A DNA stretch of 43,417 nucleotides from Vulgatibacter sp035565615 (GCA_035565615.1 DATMSB010000150.1:1-43417), one strand, 5' to 3'. Shown: positions 9,164-17,694, numbered from the stretch's first letter. The notes: generated by a model from the sequence alone, not told the origin. Numbers and translations: made by a program.

Positions 9164-9774
9164 CCTCCGGCCTCCGCCGCCAGGCGCTCGGCGTCGGCCG
9201 CGAGGCGCTCCAGCGACTCCGGATCCGGCCGGTAGTAGCCGCGGATCGATCCCGCCGCGTCCACCAGCACGAAGTGCTCCCCGTGGACGATGTCGAAAGC
9301 GGTGGCGTCGGGATCGTCGGCGCCCTGCATGCCGATCTTGAATCCCCTCTCCACCGCCTCGGTGATCGCGTCGATCCCACCGGTGAGGAAGGTCCACCTC
9401 GCGGGGTCCTGGCCGAACCGCTCGCCGTAGGCCTTGAGCACCTCGGGGGTGTCGTTGCGGGGATCCACCGAGAAGCTGAGCAGGCGCACGTCCGGCCGGG
9501 AGGCGAGGCGGTCCTGGAGCTTCGCCATGTGGGCGGTGAGCATGGGGCAGACGGTGGGGCAGGTCGTGAAGATGAAGTTCGCGACCACCACCTTGCCTTC
9601 GAGGTCCGCCGCGCGCAGCGTCGTCCCCTGCTCGGTGGTCAGCTCGAACGACGGCATCGGATAGAGGTGGGGCAGCGGCTCCGGCCTGCCGGCGGTGAAC
9701 CACGCCACCACCGCCGCGATCACGGCGGCGCCCCCCACCCACGCTGCGACGCCGCGAATCGCCTTCCCGTTCAA
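9160..9774 (-). CDS. SCO1/SenC copper chaperone
   Basis: The product has 204 residues: one N-terminal transmembrane anchor (about residues 10-27) and a thioredoxin-like domain outside the membrane. The copper site is present: Cys72 and Cys76 in 'TTCPTVCP' and a His in 'DIVHGEHF' (His164 most likely). SCO proteins deliver copper to, or reduce, the CuA site of oxidase subunit II. The start is TTG at 9774, inside a TTGA overlap with the ctaB stop, so translation is probably coupled to ctaB. The stop overlaps the start of the DUF420 gene in the same way. Confidence 0.92.
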   Translation of the reverse strand: MNGKAIRGVAAWVGGAAVIAAVVAWFTAGRPEPLPHLYPMPSFELTTEQGTTLRAADLEGKVVVANFIFTTCPTVCPMLTAHMAKLQDRLASRPDVRLLSFSVDPRNDTPEVLKAYGERFGQDPARWTFLTGGIDAITEAVERGFKIGMQGADDPDATAFDIVHGEHFVLVDAAGSIRGYYRPDPESLERLAADAERLAAEAGG

Positions 9775-10667
9775 GGTGCCCCCAGCATCAAGGCCGCGAA
9801 GATCACCGCGAGCCATATCACCGACGCCAGCATCAACCGCCGGGCCCACGGCTTTCCTCCCCCGCGGCGCAGCCCGTCGATCGCGTAGGCCAGGAAGGCG
9901 GCGCCCGACAGGAGGGCCACCACCCCGTAGGCCCAGCCCGCCAGGCCCGTGAACACGGGGAGGAGCGACACCACCAGTTGCGCCGCGGACCAGATCACGG
10001 TCCAGTACCGGGCTGCCCGCTCGCCGCGGACCACGGGGAAGACCTTGTGGCCCCCACGGGCGTAGTCCTCCTCGCAGAGGATCGCGATGGCGAGGAAGTG
10101 GGGAAGCTGCCACACGAAGAGGATCGCGAAGAGCACCAGCCCCGGCAGATCGATGCGGTTGGTGGCGGAGACCCAGCCGATCAGCGGGGGGAGCGCGCCG
10201 GGGACCGCGCCCACCAGCAGCGCGTCGGAGCTCATCCGCTTCATCGGGGTGTAGATCCACACGTAGCTGACGAAGGCGATGAAGGCGAGGAGGCCGGCGA
10301 GCGGGTTCACCAGGAAGGTCAGCATCGCCAGCGACACGACGGCGAGGGCGAGGCCGAAGGCCAGCGCCACGGGCGACGAGATCCTGCCGGCAGGGAGCGG
10401 GCGCCGGCGGGTGCGGTTCATCAGCGCGTCGGTGTCGCGCTCGTACCAGCAGTTCAGGGCGTTGGCGGCGCTCACCACCATCGCCGTCGCCAGCACCGAG
10501 ATCGCCATCACGAAGATCGACGGCCGGTCGGCCTCCGGTGCCAGCCACAGGCCGCCCGCCGCGGTGAAGACGACCAGCGCCGTGATACGAGGCTTGGTGA
10601 GGGCGAAGAGGTCGCGCACCAGCGTCCGATGGACGCCGTCGACCTCTGCTGCGGCGACGCTGCTCAA
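9771..10667 (-). CDS. ctaB: Protoheme IX farnesyltransferase
   Basis: The product has 298 residues and about eight to nine transmembrane helices, of the UbiA prenyltransferase superfamily. It converts haem B plus farnesyl diphosphate to haem O for cytochrome oxidases. The first Asp-rich motif is in 'NALNCWYERDTDALMNR', followed by 'RRPLPAG' and 'YTPMKRMS', typical of CtaB/CyoE. The start is TTG at 10667 with GGAGG eight nt upstream; no ATG fits the conserved N-terminus. It heads the oxidase assembly operon. Two candidate vegetative promoters lie upstream (10758-10785 and 10802-10829). Confidence 0.95.
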   Translation of the reverse strand: MSSVAAAEVDGVHRTLVRDLFALTKPRITALVVFTAAGGLWLAPEADRPSIFVMAISVLATAMVVSAANALNCWYERDTDALMNRTRRRPLPAGRISSPVALAFGLALAVVSLAMLTFLVNPLAGLLAFIAFVSYVWIYTPMKRMSSDALLVGAVPGALPPLIGWVSATNRIDLPGLVLFAILFVWQLPHFLAIAILCEEDYARGGHKVFPVVRGERAARYWTVIWSAAQLVVSLLPVFTGLAGWAYGVVALLSGAAFLAYAIDGLRRGGGKPWARRLMLASVIWLAVIFAALMLGAP

Positions 10668-10757
10668 CGCTCGGACCTCCCGGGGCCTTCGGGACCAGCG
10701 GTCGCTCCCTCGAGCAGGGAGCGGACGGCCGCCAGGGTCGCGGAAACACCGCGGACA

Positions 10758-10785
10758 GTTATCGAAGACCGGGCCATCGGGTCAA
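10758..10785 (-). promoter_or_regulatory. Candidate sigma-70-type promoter of ctaB (proximal)
   Basis: On the minus strand: -35 TTGACC (10780-10785), 16-nt spacer, -10 GATAAC (10758-10763). These match the consensus at 5/6 and 4/6 positions. The start would be near 10751, about 84 nt before the TTG. Confidence 0.45.
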
Positions 10786-10801
10786 GCCGACCCGGGCTCC
10801 C

Positions 10802-10829
10802 GGCTAACGCTCTCGCGCTCGTCTGTCAA
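10802..10829 (-). promoter_or_regulatory. Candidate sigma-70-type promoter of ctaB (distal)
   Basis: On the minus strand: a perfect -35 TTGACA (10824-10829), 16-nt spacer and a weak -10 TTAGCC (10802-10807). It lies 44 bp upstream of the proximal candidate and shares the 'GCGTTAGC' segment with the candidate upstream of lpd. Confidence 0.3.
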
Positions 10830-10969
10830 ACCTCTCCGCTCGCCGCGAGGCCCCCGAGGCGCGGGTACGGCAGGTTCGAGGGGTCCTCGGGTGTTGGCGA
10901 CCGAGGCCGCGAAGCTGTGGTATGGCCGTCCCCTCCGTCCGCCGCCCGACCGGGCAGCCGAGGCCGTGA

Positions 10970-12166
10970 ATGCATCGGAGTAGGTCCCCTCTGCTCGTCA
11001 TCTTCCTCACCATCTTCCTCGACCTGCTCGGGTTCGGGCTGGTGATCCCGCTGCTCCCGTTCTTCGCGACGGATCTCGGGGCGAGCGGCTTCGAGGTGGG
11101 CGTGGTGATGACGGCCTACTCGGGGATGCAGTTCCTCTTCGCGCCCATGTGGGGGCGGCTCTCCGACCGGGTGGGCCGCAGGCCCGTCCTGCTCGTCTCC
11201 ATCGCCGGCAACGTCCTGGCGATGCTCCTCTTCGCCTTCTCCACCAACCTCGTCGTCTTCTTCCTGGCCCGGGCCTTCGCCGGGATGGCGAACGCCAACC
11301 TCGGCACCGCCCAGGCCTACATCGCCGACGTCACCCCGCCCGAGCAGCGCACCCGGGGCATGGGGCTGGTGGGCGCCGCCTTCGGCCTCGGCTTCGTCCT
11401 CGGCCCGGCGGTGGGCGGCATCCTCGCCGGCTACTCGTACGCGGCGCCGGCCCTGGCGGCGGCGGGGCTCTCCCTCCTCAACCTCGTCCTCGCCTTCTTC
11501 ATCCTCCCGGAGTCGCTCCCGCCCGAGGCGCGGGAGGCGGCGAAGCGCCGGAGGGGTTCGAGGCTGGAGGCGTTCAAGGCGTCGCTCTCCCACCCGTTCC
11601 TGCCGTTCCTCTTCTTGCTCTTCTTCCTGGTGACGGTGGGCTTCTCGCAGCTCGAGACGACCTTCGCCCTCTTCACCCAGGCGCGCTTCGACTGGGACGC
11701 GCGCGTCAACGGCTACCTCTTCGCCTTCATCGGCGTGGTCCTCGCGTTGGTGCAGGGCGCGATCGTCCACCCCTTGCGCAAGCGGATCGGCGAGGCGGCG
11801 CTCCTCCTCACCGGGACGGCGTGGCTCACCCTGGGCCTGCTCCTCCTCCCCTTTGCGACCACGCCGACGGGGGTGGTGGCCGCGTGCGCGGTGCTCGCCT
11901 TCGGCAACGGGCTGAGCTCGCCCGCCCTGTCGAGCCTGGTCTCGAAGCAGGCGCCGAGCCACGCCCAGGGGCGCATCCTGGGGGTGAACCAGAGCATGGG
12001 CAGCATCGCCCGGGTCCTCGGCCCGCTCATCGGCGGCATGGCGTTCGAGGTCGGGATCGACGTGCCCTTCTACGTGGCCACCGCCATCCTCGCGGGGGCC
12101 TCGCTCATCGCGCTCCGGCTCTACCGGCAGCGGGAGCGGATCCAGGCGCCGCTGGCGGAGATCTGA
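10970..12166 (+). CDS. MFS drug:H+ antiporter (DHA1/TetA-like)
   Basis: The product has 398 residues and twelve predicted transmembrane helices. Helix 1 'LDLLGFGLVIPLLPFF' and the helix 2-3 loop 'GRLSDRVGRRPVL' (MFS motif A) are typical of the TetA-like DHA1 group, which exports drugs or metabolites in exchange for protons. A Lys/Arg-rich central loop ('REAAKRRRGSRLE') separates the two halves. The ATG at 10970 has only a weak upstream GAGG. The neighbour 100 bp downstream is a carbonic anhydrase gene, with no evident functional link. The substrate cannot be told from the sequence. Confidence 0.88.
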   Translation: MHRSRSPLLVIFLTIFLDLLGFGLVIPLLPFFATDLGASGFEVGVVMTAYSGMQFLFAPMWGRLSDRVGRRPVLLVSIAGNVLAMLLFAFSTNLVVFFLARAFAGMANANLGTAQAYIADVTPPEQRTRGMGLVGAAFGLGFVLGPAVGGILAGYSYAAPALAAAGLSLLNLVLAFFILPESLPPEAREAAKRRRGSRLEAFKASLSHPFLPFLFLLFFLVTVGFSQLETTFALFTQARFDWDARVNGYLFAFIGVVLALVQGAIVHPLRKRIGEAALLLTGTAWLTLGLLLLPFATTPTGVVAACAVLAFGNGLSSPALSSLVSKQAPSHAQGRILGVNQSMGSIARVLGPLIGGMAFEVGIDVPFYVATAILAGASLIALRLYRQRERIQAPLAEI

Positions 12167-12266
12167 GCGCGGGGGCGGTTCCCCGATCGGGAGGCGCCTC
12201 GGGTGGTAGGGTTCCCGCCCAGCGAGCCGCGCGCGGACGTGGGCCCGGCGAGGCGAGGGAGACGCC

Positions 12267-12911
12267 ATGAGCACCCTGACCGAGTACCTCGCAGCCAACC
12301 GCGAGTGGGCCGCTCGCATGCGCGAGCGGGATCCCTCGTTCTTCGACAGGCTCCGCGAGCAGCAGAAGCCCCGCCTCCTCTGGATCGGCTGCTCCGACAG
12401 CCGCATCCCGCCCGACCAGCTCCTCGGGAAGCTGCCCGGCAGCATCTTCGTCCACCGCAACGTGGGCAACGTGGTGGTGCACACCGACGTGAACTGCCTC
12501 AGCGTCCTCCAGTACGGGATCGAGGTCCTGGGGATCCAGGACGTGATCGTCTGCGGCCACTACGGATGCGGCGGGGTGCAGGCGGCCCTGGGATCGGGGA
12601 CGGCGGGCGTCAGCGACATGTGGCTGGGGCACATCCGCGACGTCTACATGTGGAACCGGGAGGAGCTCGACGCGATCGCGAGCCCCGAGGAGCGCGCCGC
12701 CCGGCTCTGCGAGCTGAACGTGGCGGCCCAGGTCGCCAACGTCTGCCGCACCACCATCGTGCGCGACGCGTGGAAGGCGGGGCGGCCGCTGGCGGTGCAC
12801 GGCTGGGTCTACTCGATCGCCGACGGCCTGCTGAAGGACGTGGGCCTCTGCGTCGAGGCGCCCGGGCAGATCCCCCACCTCCCCGCCGGCCACGGGGCGA
12901 CGGGCGCCTGA
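12267..12911 (+). CDS. can: Beta-carbonic anhydrase
   Basis: The product has 214 residues. Zinc and active-site residues are all present: Cys42 and Asp44 in 'GCSDSR', His98 and Cys101 in 'CGHYGCGG', with the same numbering as E. coli Can. The enzyme interconverts CO2 and bicarbonate in the cytoplasm, supplying bicarbonate for carboxylations. The ATG at 12267 follows GAGGGAG with seven nt spacing. It stands alone, after the MFS gene and converging on the DUF6600 gene that ends 73 bp downstream. Confidence 0.96.
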   Translation: MSTLTEYLAANREWAARMRERDPSFFDRLREQQKPRLLWIGCSDSRIPPDQLLGKLPGSIFVHRNVGNVVVHTDVNCLSVLQYGIEVLGIQDVIVCGHYGCGGVQAALGSGTAGVSDMWLGHIRDVYMWNREELDAIASPEERAARLCELNVAAQVANVCRTTIVRDAWKAGRPLAVHGWVYSIADGLLKDVGLCVEAPGQIPHLPAGHGATGA

Positions 12912-12984
12912 CCGATCGCGCGCGCGCCGAAGGCGAGGGGGCGAGCCGGCCGGCGCCCGGTGGCCGAACGGATGCACGTCGGGC

Positions 12985-14421
12985 CTATCGGCGCGGCGTA
13001 CGGGGCGGTGTCGGCGGCGATGGATTCGAGGGCGCTTCGCGAGGCGGTGATTTCGGCGGCACTTCGCGCGGGGGCGTCGCGGGCGGTGCCTCTCGAGGCG
13101 GCGTCGCGGGTGGAGCTTCGCGCGGTGGCGTCGCAGGTGGAGCCTCGCGCGGTGGCGTCGCAGGCGGGGCTTCGCGAGGCGGTGTCGTCGGAGGGGTTGC
13201 GCGCGGTGGGGTCGCGGGCGGCGTTTCGCGAGGAGGCGTCGCAGGCGGGGATTCGCGGGGCGGCGGCGCCGGAGGGGCTTCGCGAGGAGGGGTCGCCGGC
13301 GGTGCTTCACGCGGCGGCGGAGCAGGCGGTGCCTCGCGCGGTGATGGCACCGGCGGCGCCTCGCCCGGCGGCGGCGTTCCGCCCGGCGGAGCGCCGGGGG
13401 CAGGCGCGACCGGCTCTCCCTCGCGCGGCGCCTCGGGGGCGGGCGCCGCGCGCGGCGCAGGGATCGGCCTGCTCGTCCGGGACGACGGCGGTGCGGCCCG
13501 CTCCGTCCGGAGCGGCGCCTCGGGGGCCGGGAGCCGGACCTGCGCCGACGGCGTCCGCTCCACGGGCACGAGCCCCGATCCCACCGGCGCGCTCCCGTCC
13601 GGGGCGGGGCTCCGCCCGGGGCGGAAGGTGCGCAGCTCCGTCGGCCTTCCGGCGCGATCCCGGGCGAGCCCGGCGCCGGAGGGCGCTCCCGCCGCCACCA
13701 CCGGCAGCGGCCGGATGGTCCGGGGTCCGTGCCGCTCGACGACGCGCAGCGGGGGCCCCGCGAAGACCCACCCTCCCTCGGCGGTGCGGAAGGTGCCCGC
13801 CGCCCTCGTCTCCCGAAGGAGCGAGCGGTGATCCCGGCGGATGAGGTGCCGCCAGCACGGCCGGGCGAAGAAGAACCCGGGCGAGACGAAGAGCCAATCG
13901 TCGGCGAAGAGCGGGTAGTCCGGCCCGCCGAAGACGAAGCCCGGGTAGAGCGGCGCCCAGCCGATCGCCCCGGCGCCGAAGCGCCACGCCACCCAGGCCG
14001 GGCCCCACACGTAGCCGGGGATCCAGCACCACCCCAAGGAAGGCGCGAAGGTCCACCTCCCGTAGTGGTAGGTGGCCCAGCCGAAGGGCTCCTCGGAGGC
14101 CCAGGTCCAGCCGTGCTCCGTCCATACCCACTCGCCGTACAGGTACGGACGCCAGCCGTCGACCTCGAACTGCCTCGCCGGGACGAAGACGTAGCCGAAC
14201 TCGGGCGTCTCCACCCAGCGCCCGTGCGGCGCGAGCTCGCGGTGAAAGTCCTCGAGCTCGATCGTCCCCGGCGCCTCGGCTTCGCGGGCGCGCCGGCTCG
14301 CCTCGAGCTCCGTGGCGGCGTGCGGGGGGAGAGGCTCCTGCGCTGCAGCCCCTGCCCCACCAGCCATGGACGCCCAGGCGACGAGCCCCACCCCCAGGAG
14401 TCGCGACCACCCGATGCCCAT
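12985..14421 (-). CDS. DUF6600-type secreted protein with Pro-rich repeat tail (paralogue 1)
   Basis: From the ATG at 14421 the product has 478 residues; a GTG at 14433 would add four. A signal peptide (about 1-28) is followed by a Trp/Tyr/Gly-rich domain (about residues 50-180) with 'HGRWVETPEFGYVFVP', 'GWRPYLYGEWVWT', 'EEPFGWATYHYGRW' and 'GAGAIGWAPLYPG', matching DUF6600. The C-terminal half is disordered and ends in thirteen tandem 9-residue units of the type PPREAPPAT. The function of the family is unknown. Export and the long Pro-rich spacer suggest a periplasmic or surface protein spanning the envelope. A paralogue lies immediately upstream (14542-16185). Confidence 0.8.
   Translation of the reverse strand: MGIGWSRLLGVGLVAWASMAGGAGAAAQEPLPPHAATELEASRRAREAEAPGTIELEDFHRELAPHGRWVETPEFGYVFVPARQFEVDGWRPYLYGEWVWTEHGWTWASEEPFGWATYHYGRWTFAPSLGWCWIPGYVWGPAWVAWRFGAGAIGWAPLYPGFVFGGPDYPLFADDWLFVSPGFFFARPCWRHLIRRDHRSLLRETRAAGTFRTAEGGWVFAGPPLRVVERHGPRTIRPLPVVAAGAPSGAGLARDRAGRPTELRTFRPGRSPAPDGSAPVGSGLVPVERTPSAQVRLPAPEAPLRTERAAPPSSRTSRPIPAPRAAPAPEAPREGEPVAPAPGAPPGGTPPPGEAPPVPSPREAPPAPPPREAPPATPPREAPPAPPPRESPPATPPRETPPATPPRATPPTTPPREAPPATPPREAPPATPPREAPPATPPREAPPATPPREVPPKSPPREAPSNPSPPTPPRTPRR
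13021..13371 (-). repeat. 27-bp tandem repeat, 13 units (PPREAPPAT coding)
   Basis: Thirteen in-frame 27-bp units encode the 9-residue repeat PPRExPPxx. Four central units have identical protein sequence and the outer units are degenerate, as expected of array growth by slippage or unequal recombination. Copy number may vary between strains. Confidence 0.85.
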
Positions 14422-14541
14422 GCCTCCCCCCACCCCTCAATCTGGCGAGGCGCCCGCGGGTGCGCGCCGGGTCGGCCCCCTGCCGCGGAGGCCCCGCGGG
14501 TTCGACCCTACGCCCGGCCGGCTACGACGCGAGGGGCGGAT

Positions 14542-16185
14542 CTACCGCTGCGGTCGGCCGCCGCCACGCGGTGATTCCGCCGGCCTCGGCGAGGTGGAGC
14601 GGCCTCCCGACGACGGCGCGACCCGGGAGGGCCCCGCCGGGCGGCGGACGCTCGACGCCGACGGCGCGAGCCGATTCGACGACGACGATCGGTTCACACT
14701 CGAGGTGGAAGCGCGGCTCACGCTCGGCTTGGGCGGCGGGGAGGAGCGGTCGAGGCTGGCCCCGGACGCCGAGGGCGCCGCGCGCTTCGGAGCGGGCATG
14801 GACGGCGTGGGCCGCAGGCCGCCGTACGGACCGCCGCTGGGGCGGAGGTCCTTCCGCGGCATCGCCCCGGGGGACGCCGCCGGCCGGCGCGGCCCCGGCG
14901 AGGGTGCCGGCGCCAGACGCTGGGGTGCGGCCTGCCGGGCAGGTGCCTGCAGCCCCCTGCCGGGTGCCGGCGCGCTGCCCCCGCCAGGCCGAGGCTCGGG
15001 CTTCTGCGCCGCGGCGGGGCGGCCTCCACCGGCGCGCGGTGGCGTCGGGAGGCGGTCGCCCGCGCGGCGCCCGGCAGGGGTGGCGCCATCGCCCCTCGGG
15101 CCGGGCGCGGCGCGGCTCCCCCCACCCGCACGAGGGCCGCCCCGCTCCGCCGGCGCGAGGCGGTTGCCGGCGACCGAGCGCGGCTCGATCCGGCTCGGCC
15201 TCCTGCCGGCGTCCACCTCGCGGGCCCGGGCGCCGCGGTTGGTCGGCCGGTAGATGCGGACCTCGCCTGCGGTGCCGGGGCCGCGCCTGGTGAAGGTCTC
15301 GCCGCGCCGGGGCGTGCTCACCGCGATCACCCGCGACTCCACCACCCGAGCGCGGCCCACGCGCTCCACGTACCGGCGCCTCGGGCCGACGTAGACGTGC
15401 CCTCGATGACCCCGCCAGTTCCGGCTCCAGTCCGTGCGGCCGTACCAGTAGGCGCTGCGCCCCCGATGCCAGTGCCGGTGGATCGGGTGCGTGTAGAAGT
15501 AGGTGTGCCCCACGAAGATCCAGTGATCCGCATAGTAGGGGTAGGAGACGGACCAGGTCACGTAGCCGGGGTACAGCGGCGCCCAGCCGATCGCGCCCGC
15601 GCCGTAGCGCCACACCACCCAGGCGGGACCCCAGGTGTAGCCGGGCACCCACACCCAGCCCAGCGCCGGCCGCCAGGCCCAGCGGCCGTAATGATAGGTG
15701 GCCCAGCCGAACGGCTCGTCGGACACCCAGGTCCAGCCGTACGCCGTCCACGCCCACTGGCCGTAGAGATACGGGCGCCAGCCCGGCACCTGGGTCTGCC
15801 GGTGGGGGATGAAGACCGTCCCGTACTCGGGGGTGTCCACCCAGCGACCGTGGGGCGAGAGCTCGGAGCGGAAGTCCTCGAACTCGACCCGGACCCGCGG
15901 CTCGGCGGGGAGGGACTCCACGTCGCCGGACGGGGGGCGCGGCCGACGCCCCGCCATCACGTCCTCGGGGTCGGGGATGTCGGTGCCGTAGTCGCGCAGC
16001 ATCTGCACCTGGGCCTGCGACGAGGGCTCGCCCGCCGCGTCGAGCTCCGCCCAGGGAGGCAGATCGTCGGTCTCGTACTCCTCGGCGTCGTCGCCGTCTT
16101 CCGGCGCGGCGGCCGCGACGACCGGCGCCCCGATCGCCGCCAGCAGCGCGAGGAGGAGGAGGATCTTCGATTCGTGCGCTCGCAT
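14542..16185 (-). CDS. DUF6600-type secreted protein (paralogue 2)
   Basis: The product has 547 residues with a signal peptide (about 1-27, 'ILLLLALLAAIGAPVVAAAA'), an acidic linker (EDGDDAEEYETDD), then the Trp/Tyr-rich DUF6600 domain at about residues 100-250: 'HGRWVDTPEYGTVFIP', 'GWRPYLYGQWAWT', 'DEPFGWATYHYGRW', 'GAGAIGWAPLYPG'. A His/Trp/Arg-rich segment and a basic, Pro/Ser/Gly-rich disordered tail of more than 200 residues follow. GGAG lies six nt before the ATG. The domain is closely similar to paralogue 1, so the pair arose by duplication, but the tails differ completely: basic and non-repetitive here, Pro-repeat there. Function unknown; probably envelope-located. Confidence 0.82.
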   Translation of the reverse strand: MRAHESKILLLLALLAAIGAPVVAAAAPEDGDDAEEYETDDLPPWAELDAAGEPSSQAQVQMLRDYGTDIPDPEDVMAGRRPRPPSGDVESLPAEPRVRVEFEDFRSELSPHGRWVDTPEYGTVFIPHRQTQVPGWRPYLYGQWAWTAYGWTWVSDEPFGWATYHYGRWAWRPALGWVWVPGYTWGPAWVVWRYGAGAIGWAPLYPGYVTWSVSYPYYADHWIFVGHTYFYTHPIHRHWHRGRSAYWYGRTDWSRNWRGHRGHVYVGPRRRYVERVGRARVVESRVIAVSTPRRGETFTRRGPGTAGEVRIYRPTNRGARAREVDAGRRPSRIEPRSVAGNRLAPAERGGPRAGGGSRAAPGPRGDGATPAGRRAGDRLPTPPRAGGGRPAAAQKPEPRPGGGSAPAPGRGLQAPARQAAPQRLAPAPSPGPRRPAASPGAMPRKDLRPSGGPYGGLRPTPSMPAPKRAAPSASGASLDRSSPPPKPSVSRASTSSVNRSSSSNRLAPSASSVRRPAGPSRVAPSSGGRSTSPRPAESPRGGGRPQR

Positions 16186-16249
16186 TTGCGACTCCGAGAC
16201 CGGGCATCCGTCGCCCGATACCCTTGGGACGCAGGGGCCACCCGAATGT

Positions 16250-16873
16250 TCAATCCGCGCGATCCCGGCCCTCGGGAGCGCGGAACGACGTTCCCACCAC
16301 GTAGATCTCCACCGAGCGCCCCCGCGTCGCCTCCGGCCGCACCAGCTTCACCTTCCCGAAGGCCGCCTTCACCTGCCGCAGGTACTCGTCGAAGCCGGCG
16401 CCCTCGAAGACCTTGGCGACGAACGATCCCCCTGGCCGCAGCAGCCTCTCGCAGAGCGCGAGCGCCTGCTCGGCGAGGGCGATCGATCGGGCCTCGTCGG
16501 TCGTCTTGATCCCCGTGGTCTTCGGCGCCATGTCGGAGGTGATCGCGTCGAACGGACCCTCGTGGAGCTCGGCGAGGCGCTCGACCAGGTCGGGCGCGTA
16601 GATGTCCAGCACCGCCGTGCGCACCGTCGGCCCCATGCCCTGGATCGGCTGCAGGTCGATTCCGACCACCCGGCCCTGCGGCCCCACCGCCTGCGCCAGG
16701 ATCTGCAGCCAGCCGCCGGGCGCCGCCCCCAGATCCAGGATCGACATCCCCTTGCGGAAGAGGCGGAAGCGCTGGTCGATCTCCTGCAGCTTGTAGGCGG
16801 AGCGGGCGCGCAGGCCCTCCTGCTTGGCCTGCTTGTAGAACCGATCGCGCGGGTTGTAAGGCCTCTTCGCCAT
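16250..16873 (-). CDS. rlmE: 23S rRNA (uridine-2'-O-)-methyltransferase
   Basis: The product has 207 residues, of the FtsJ/RrmJ fold. It methylates the ribose 2'-O of a uridine in the 23S A-loop using SAM. The SAM motif 'LDLGAAPGGW' and the catalytic K-D-K-E set are visible: Lys in 'RSAYKL', Asp in 'TSDMAP', Lys in 'FVAKVF' and Glu in 'VEIYVVG'. The length matches the family. GAGG lies before the ATG at 16873. It sits between the YceI-like gene upstream and a DUF6600 gene downstream on the same strand, with no evident functional link. Confidence 0.94.
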   Translation of the reverse strand: MAKRPYNPRDRFYKQAKQEGLRARSAYKLQEIDQRFRLFRKGMSILDLGAAPGGWLQILAQAVGPQGRVVGIDLQPIQGMGPTVRTAVLDIYAPDLVERLAELHEGPFDAITSDMAPKTTGIKTTDEARSIALAEQALALCERLLRPGGSFVAKVFEGAGFDEYLRQVKAAFGKVKLVRPEATRGRSVEIYVVGTSFRAPEGRDRAD

Positions 16874-16963
16874 GCCCAGCCTCTACCGCGCTGCGGCGCC
16901 TCTCGTCCACCCGCCCGATGCGGCCGCCCTCCCCTCCGCCGCGGGCCCCGCCCGCGCGAGCCG

Positions 16964-17671
16964 TCAGGGATCCTGCGAGGCGGAGGGCGCGACGGCGGCG
17001 ATCCGCTCGAGGGCGATCGTGCCGCGGATCCGCATCTCGTCCGCCACCTTCACCCGGAAGAGGCTCGGCCGCTCGACCCGATGCGCCTCGAGGCTCACCG
17101 GGAACTCGAAGGTGGCCTCGAAGCCGTCCGGCCCCCGCGGCTTCAGCACCAGGGGGATCTCCTTCCGCACCACGACGCCGTGGAAGTCCACCTCGGCTGA
17201 GAGCGTGATCCTGCGCTCGGATCCCACCGGAGGCGAGAATCCCCGGGCCTCGCCGCGGACCTCGACGATGGGGAAGCGCTCCGCCTCGATCGCCTCGCGG
17301 GCGTGGCGATCGCGGTTCCGGTTCTTCGAGTCGAACGAGTCGACCCGCGCCCGCGCCACCACCGAGAGGACGTCGCCGGTCGCGGTCGCGCGGGCCGTGG
17401 CCTCCTCGGTGACGCCGTGGACCTCGTGGAGCTTGTGGGAGACCTGGTACTCCACCCGGCCCCGACCGCTCCACTCCACCTTCGCCGCCTCGGCGCCTCC
17501 GCTCACGGCCGGGGGCGCCTCGGCGTCGGCGCCCGCCGGCCCGGGTGCGGGGGCCCCGGCGGTCGCAGGGGCCTCTCCCGCCGCCACCTTCGGGGCGGGG
17601 GCCGGGGCCGCCGGAGCCGCACCGGCGGCGGCCGCGAGCGCGACCGCCACCATCGTCGTCGCAAACCACAT
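16964..17671 (-). CDS. YceI-like secreted protein
   Basis: The product has 235 residues: an N-terminal signal peptide ('MWFATTMVAVALAAAAGAAP'), an Ala/Pro-rich linker to about residue 70, then a YceI-like lipocalin fold. Features are 'GRVEYQVSHKLHEVHG', repeated strands with 'VDSFDSKNRNRDRHAREAIEAE' in two segments around 'NRNRD', 'FPIVEVRGEARGF', and 'VDFHGVVVRKEIPLVL'. YceI proteins bind polyisoprenoid-type lipids in the periplasm, though the ligand is uncertain in most bacteria. GAGAGG precedes the ATG at 17671 by seven nt. The Cys-rich cytochrome lipoprotein gene ends 23 bp upstream, so cotranscription is plausible. A periplasmic redox or lipid link between them is only inference. Confidence 0.82.
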   Translation of the reverse strand: MWFATTMVAVALAAAAGAAPAAPAPAPKVAAGEAPATAGAPAPGPAGADAEAPPAVSGGAEAAKVEWSGRGRVEYQVSHKLHEVHGVTEEATARATATGDVLSVVARARVDSFDSKNRNRDRHAREAIEAERFPIVEVRGEARGFSPPVGSERRITLSAEVDFHGVVVRKEIPLVLKPRGPDGFEATFEFPVSLEAHRVERPSLFRVKVADEMRIRGTIALERIAAVAPSASQDP

Positions 17672-17694
17672 GGGAGACCTCTCGATCCCCGACC

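Larger units (their letters stand above)
10668..10969. other. Divergent intergenic region ctaB / MFS
   Basis: This 302-bp stretch has no gene. It contains two candidate promoters facing ctaB (10758-10785 and 10802-10829). I see no confident promoter for the plus-strand MFS gene. Confidence 0.6.

Noticed and set aside
10890..10930. TTGGCG ... TGGTAT as a promoter of the MFS gene
   Set aside because: Both elements are poor matches and the pair is no better than chance at this composition.
12203..13831. A plus-strand open frame with Gly/Ser repeats across the DUF6600 tail
   Set aside because: The repeats are the antisense image of the Pro-rich coding array; the minus frame has a signal peptide and a known domain.
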